Source: Myxocyprinus asiaticus
Lineage: Eukaryota; Chordata; Actinopteri; Cypriniformes; Catostomidae
DNA: 64,000 bases
Assembly (NCBI RefSeq): GCF_019703515.2
Contig: NC_059385.1
Span: 36,281,001-36,345,000 of the forward strand
Direction of reading: 5' to 3'
The notes below the pieces were generated by a model that searched no databases, was not told the origin of the DNA, and was given only the letters and a program-made list of their open reading frames with translations. The position numbers and the translations under genes were made by a program. Below are positions 63,975 to 64,000 of this stretch, piece after piece (the stretch's first letter is position 1; each line of letters opens with the position of its first letter).

Positions 63975-64000
63975 TTTCAATTTGGAATGCCCAATTCCCA
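63975..64000 (-). repeat. tRNA-derived SINE, second copy, cut by window edge
   Basis: CAATTTGGAATGCCCAATTC followed by CCA matches bases 46028-46050 of the SINE at 46001-46412. Only its tail side lies in the window. Confidence 0.75.

Noticed and set aside
1..64000. CRISPR array, rRNA genes, bacterial operons
   Set aside because: None is present; repeats are eukaryotic transposons and microsatellites.

Overview
This window looks like nuclear DNA of a cyprinid-type teleost. The one confidently identified host gene is slc38a9, the lysosomal arginine-sensing transporter. Its exons, read on the minus strand, match my recollection of the zebrafish protein closely. Nearly everything else is transposable elements of kinds typical of carp-like fishes: Tc1/mariner, L1-type LINEs, a Rex1/Babar-like LINE, hAT-like MITEs, tRNA-derived SINEs and solo LTRs. 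There are no bacterial, CRISPR or rRNA features.

Layout. (1) Bases 1-19130 hold slc38a9 on the minus strand. Ten coding exons (376 codons, phases consistent throughout) run from 17568 down to 1057. A 5'-UTR exon and promoter lie at about 18.9-19.1 kb. The C-terminal third lies beyond base 1. Its introns carry a broken L1 with a Tc1 inside it, a second Tc1, several MITEs and a SINE. (2) 19.8-31.1 kb is a nested pile: a solo LTR with 5-bp target duplication, an ORF1-only L1, a possible promoter/first exon on the plus strand, two fused Tc1 fragments, a 4.4-kb internally deleted L1 inserted into the second Tc1 with a 15-bp duplication, and a hAT-like MITE with an 8-bp duplication. (3) 31.2-34.7 kb is a Rex1/Babar-like LINE with an unbroken 976-residue endonuclease/reverse-transcriptase ORF. 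(4) 35.4-43.2 kb is an older LINE (family 2) split by another L1 and by MITE-like sequence.

(5) 43.6-54.0 kb is the most unusual segment. Two long inverted arms of about 1 kb, one holding a solo LTR, flank a minus-strand intron-containing gene for a Ty3/gypsy-type (GIN/Ginger-like) integrase. I read this as a decayed Ginger-type DNA transposon whose interior also collected a Tc1, a SINE and a fragment of an R2-type LINE. (6) 55.2-58.0 kb is another family-2 LINE fragment interrupted by an apparently intact Tc1 with a 373-residue DDE transposase ORF. (7) 58-64 kb is AT-rich, with a gag-like remnant of an LTR element at 61.1-62.5 kb and the start of a second SINE copy at the right edge.

The mobile elements give a relative history. 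Tc1 copies sit inside L1 and family-2 LINEs, an L1 sits inside a Tc1, and a solo LTR sits inside the Ginger arm. The intact Tc1 at 56.2 kb and the Rex1-like ORF at 31.8 kb are the youngest-looking elements. All family names come from recognition of protein motifs and remembered families, not from a database search.
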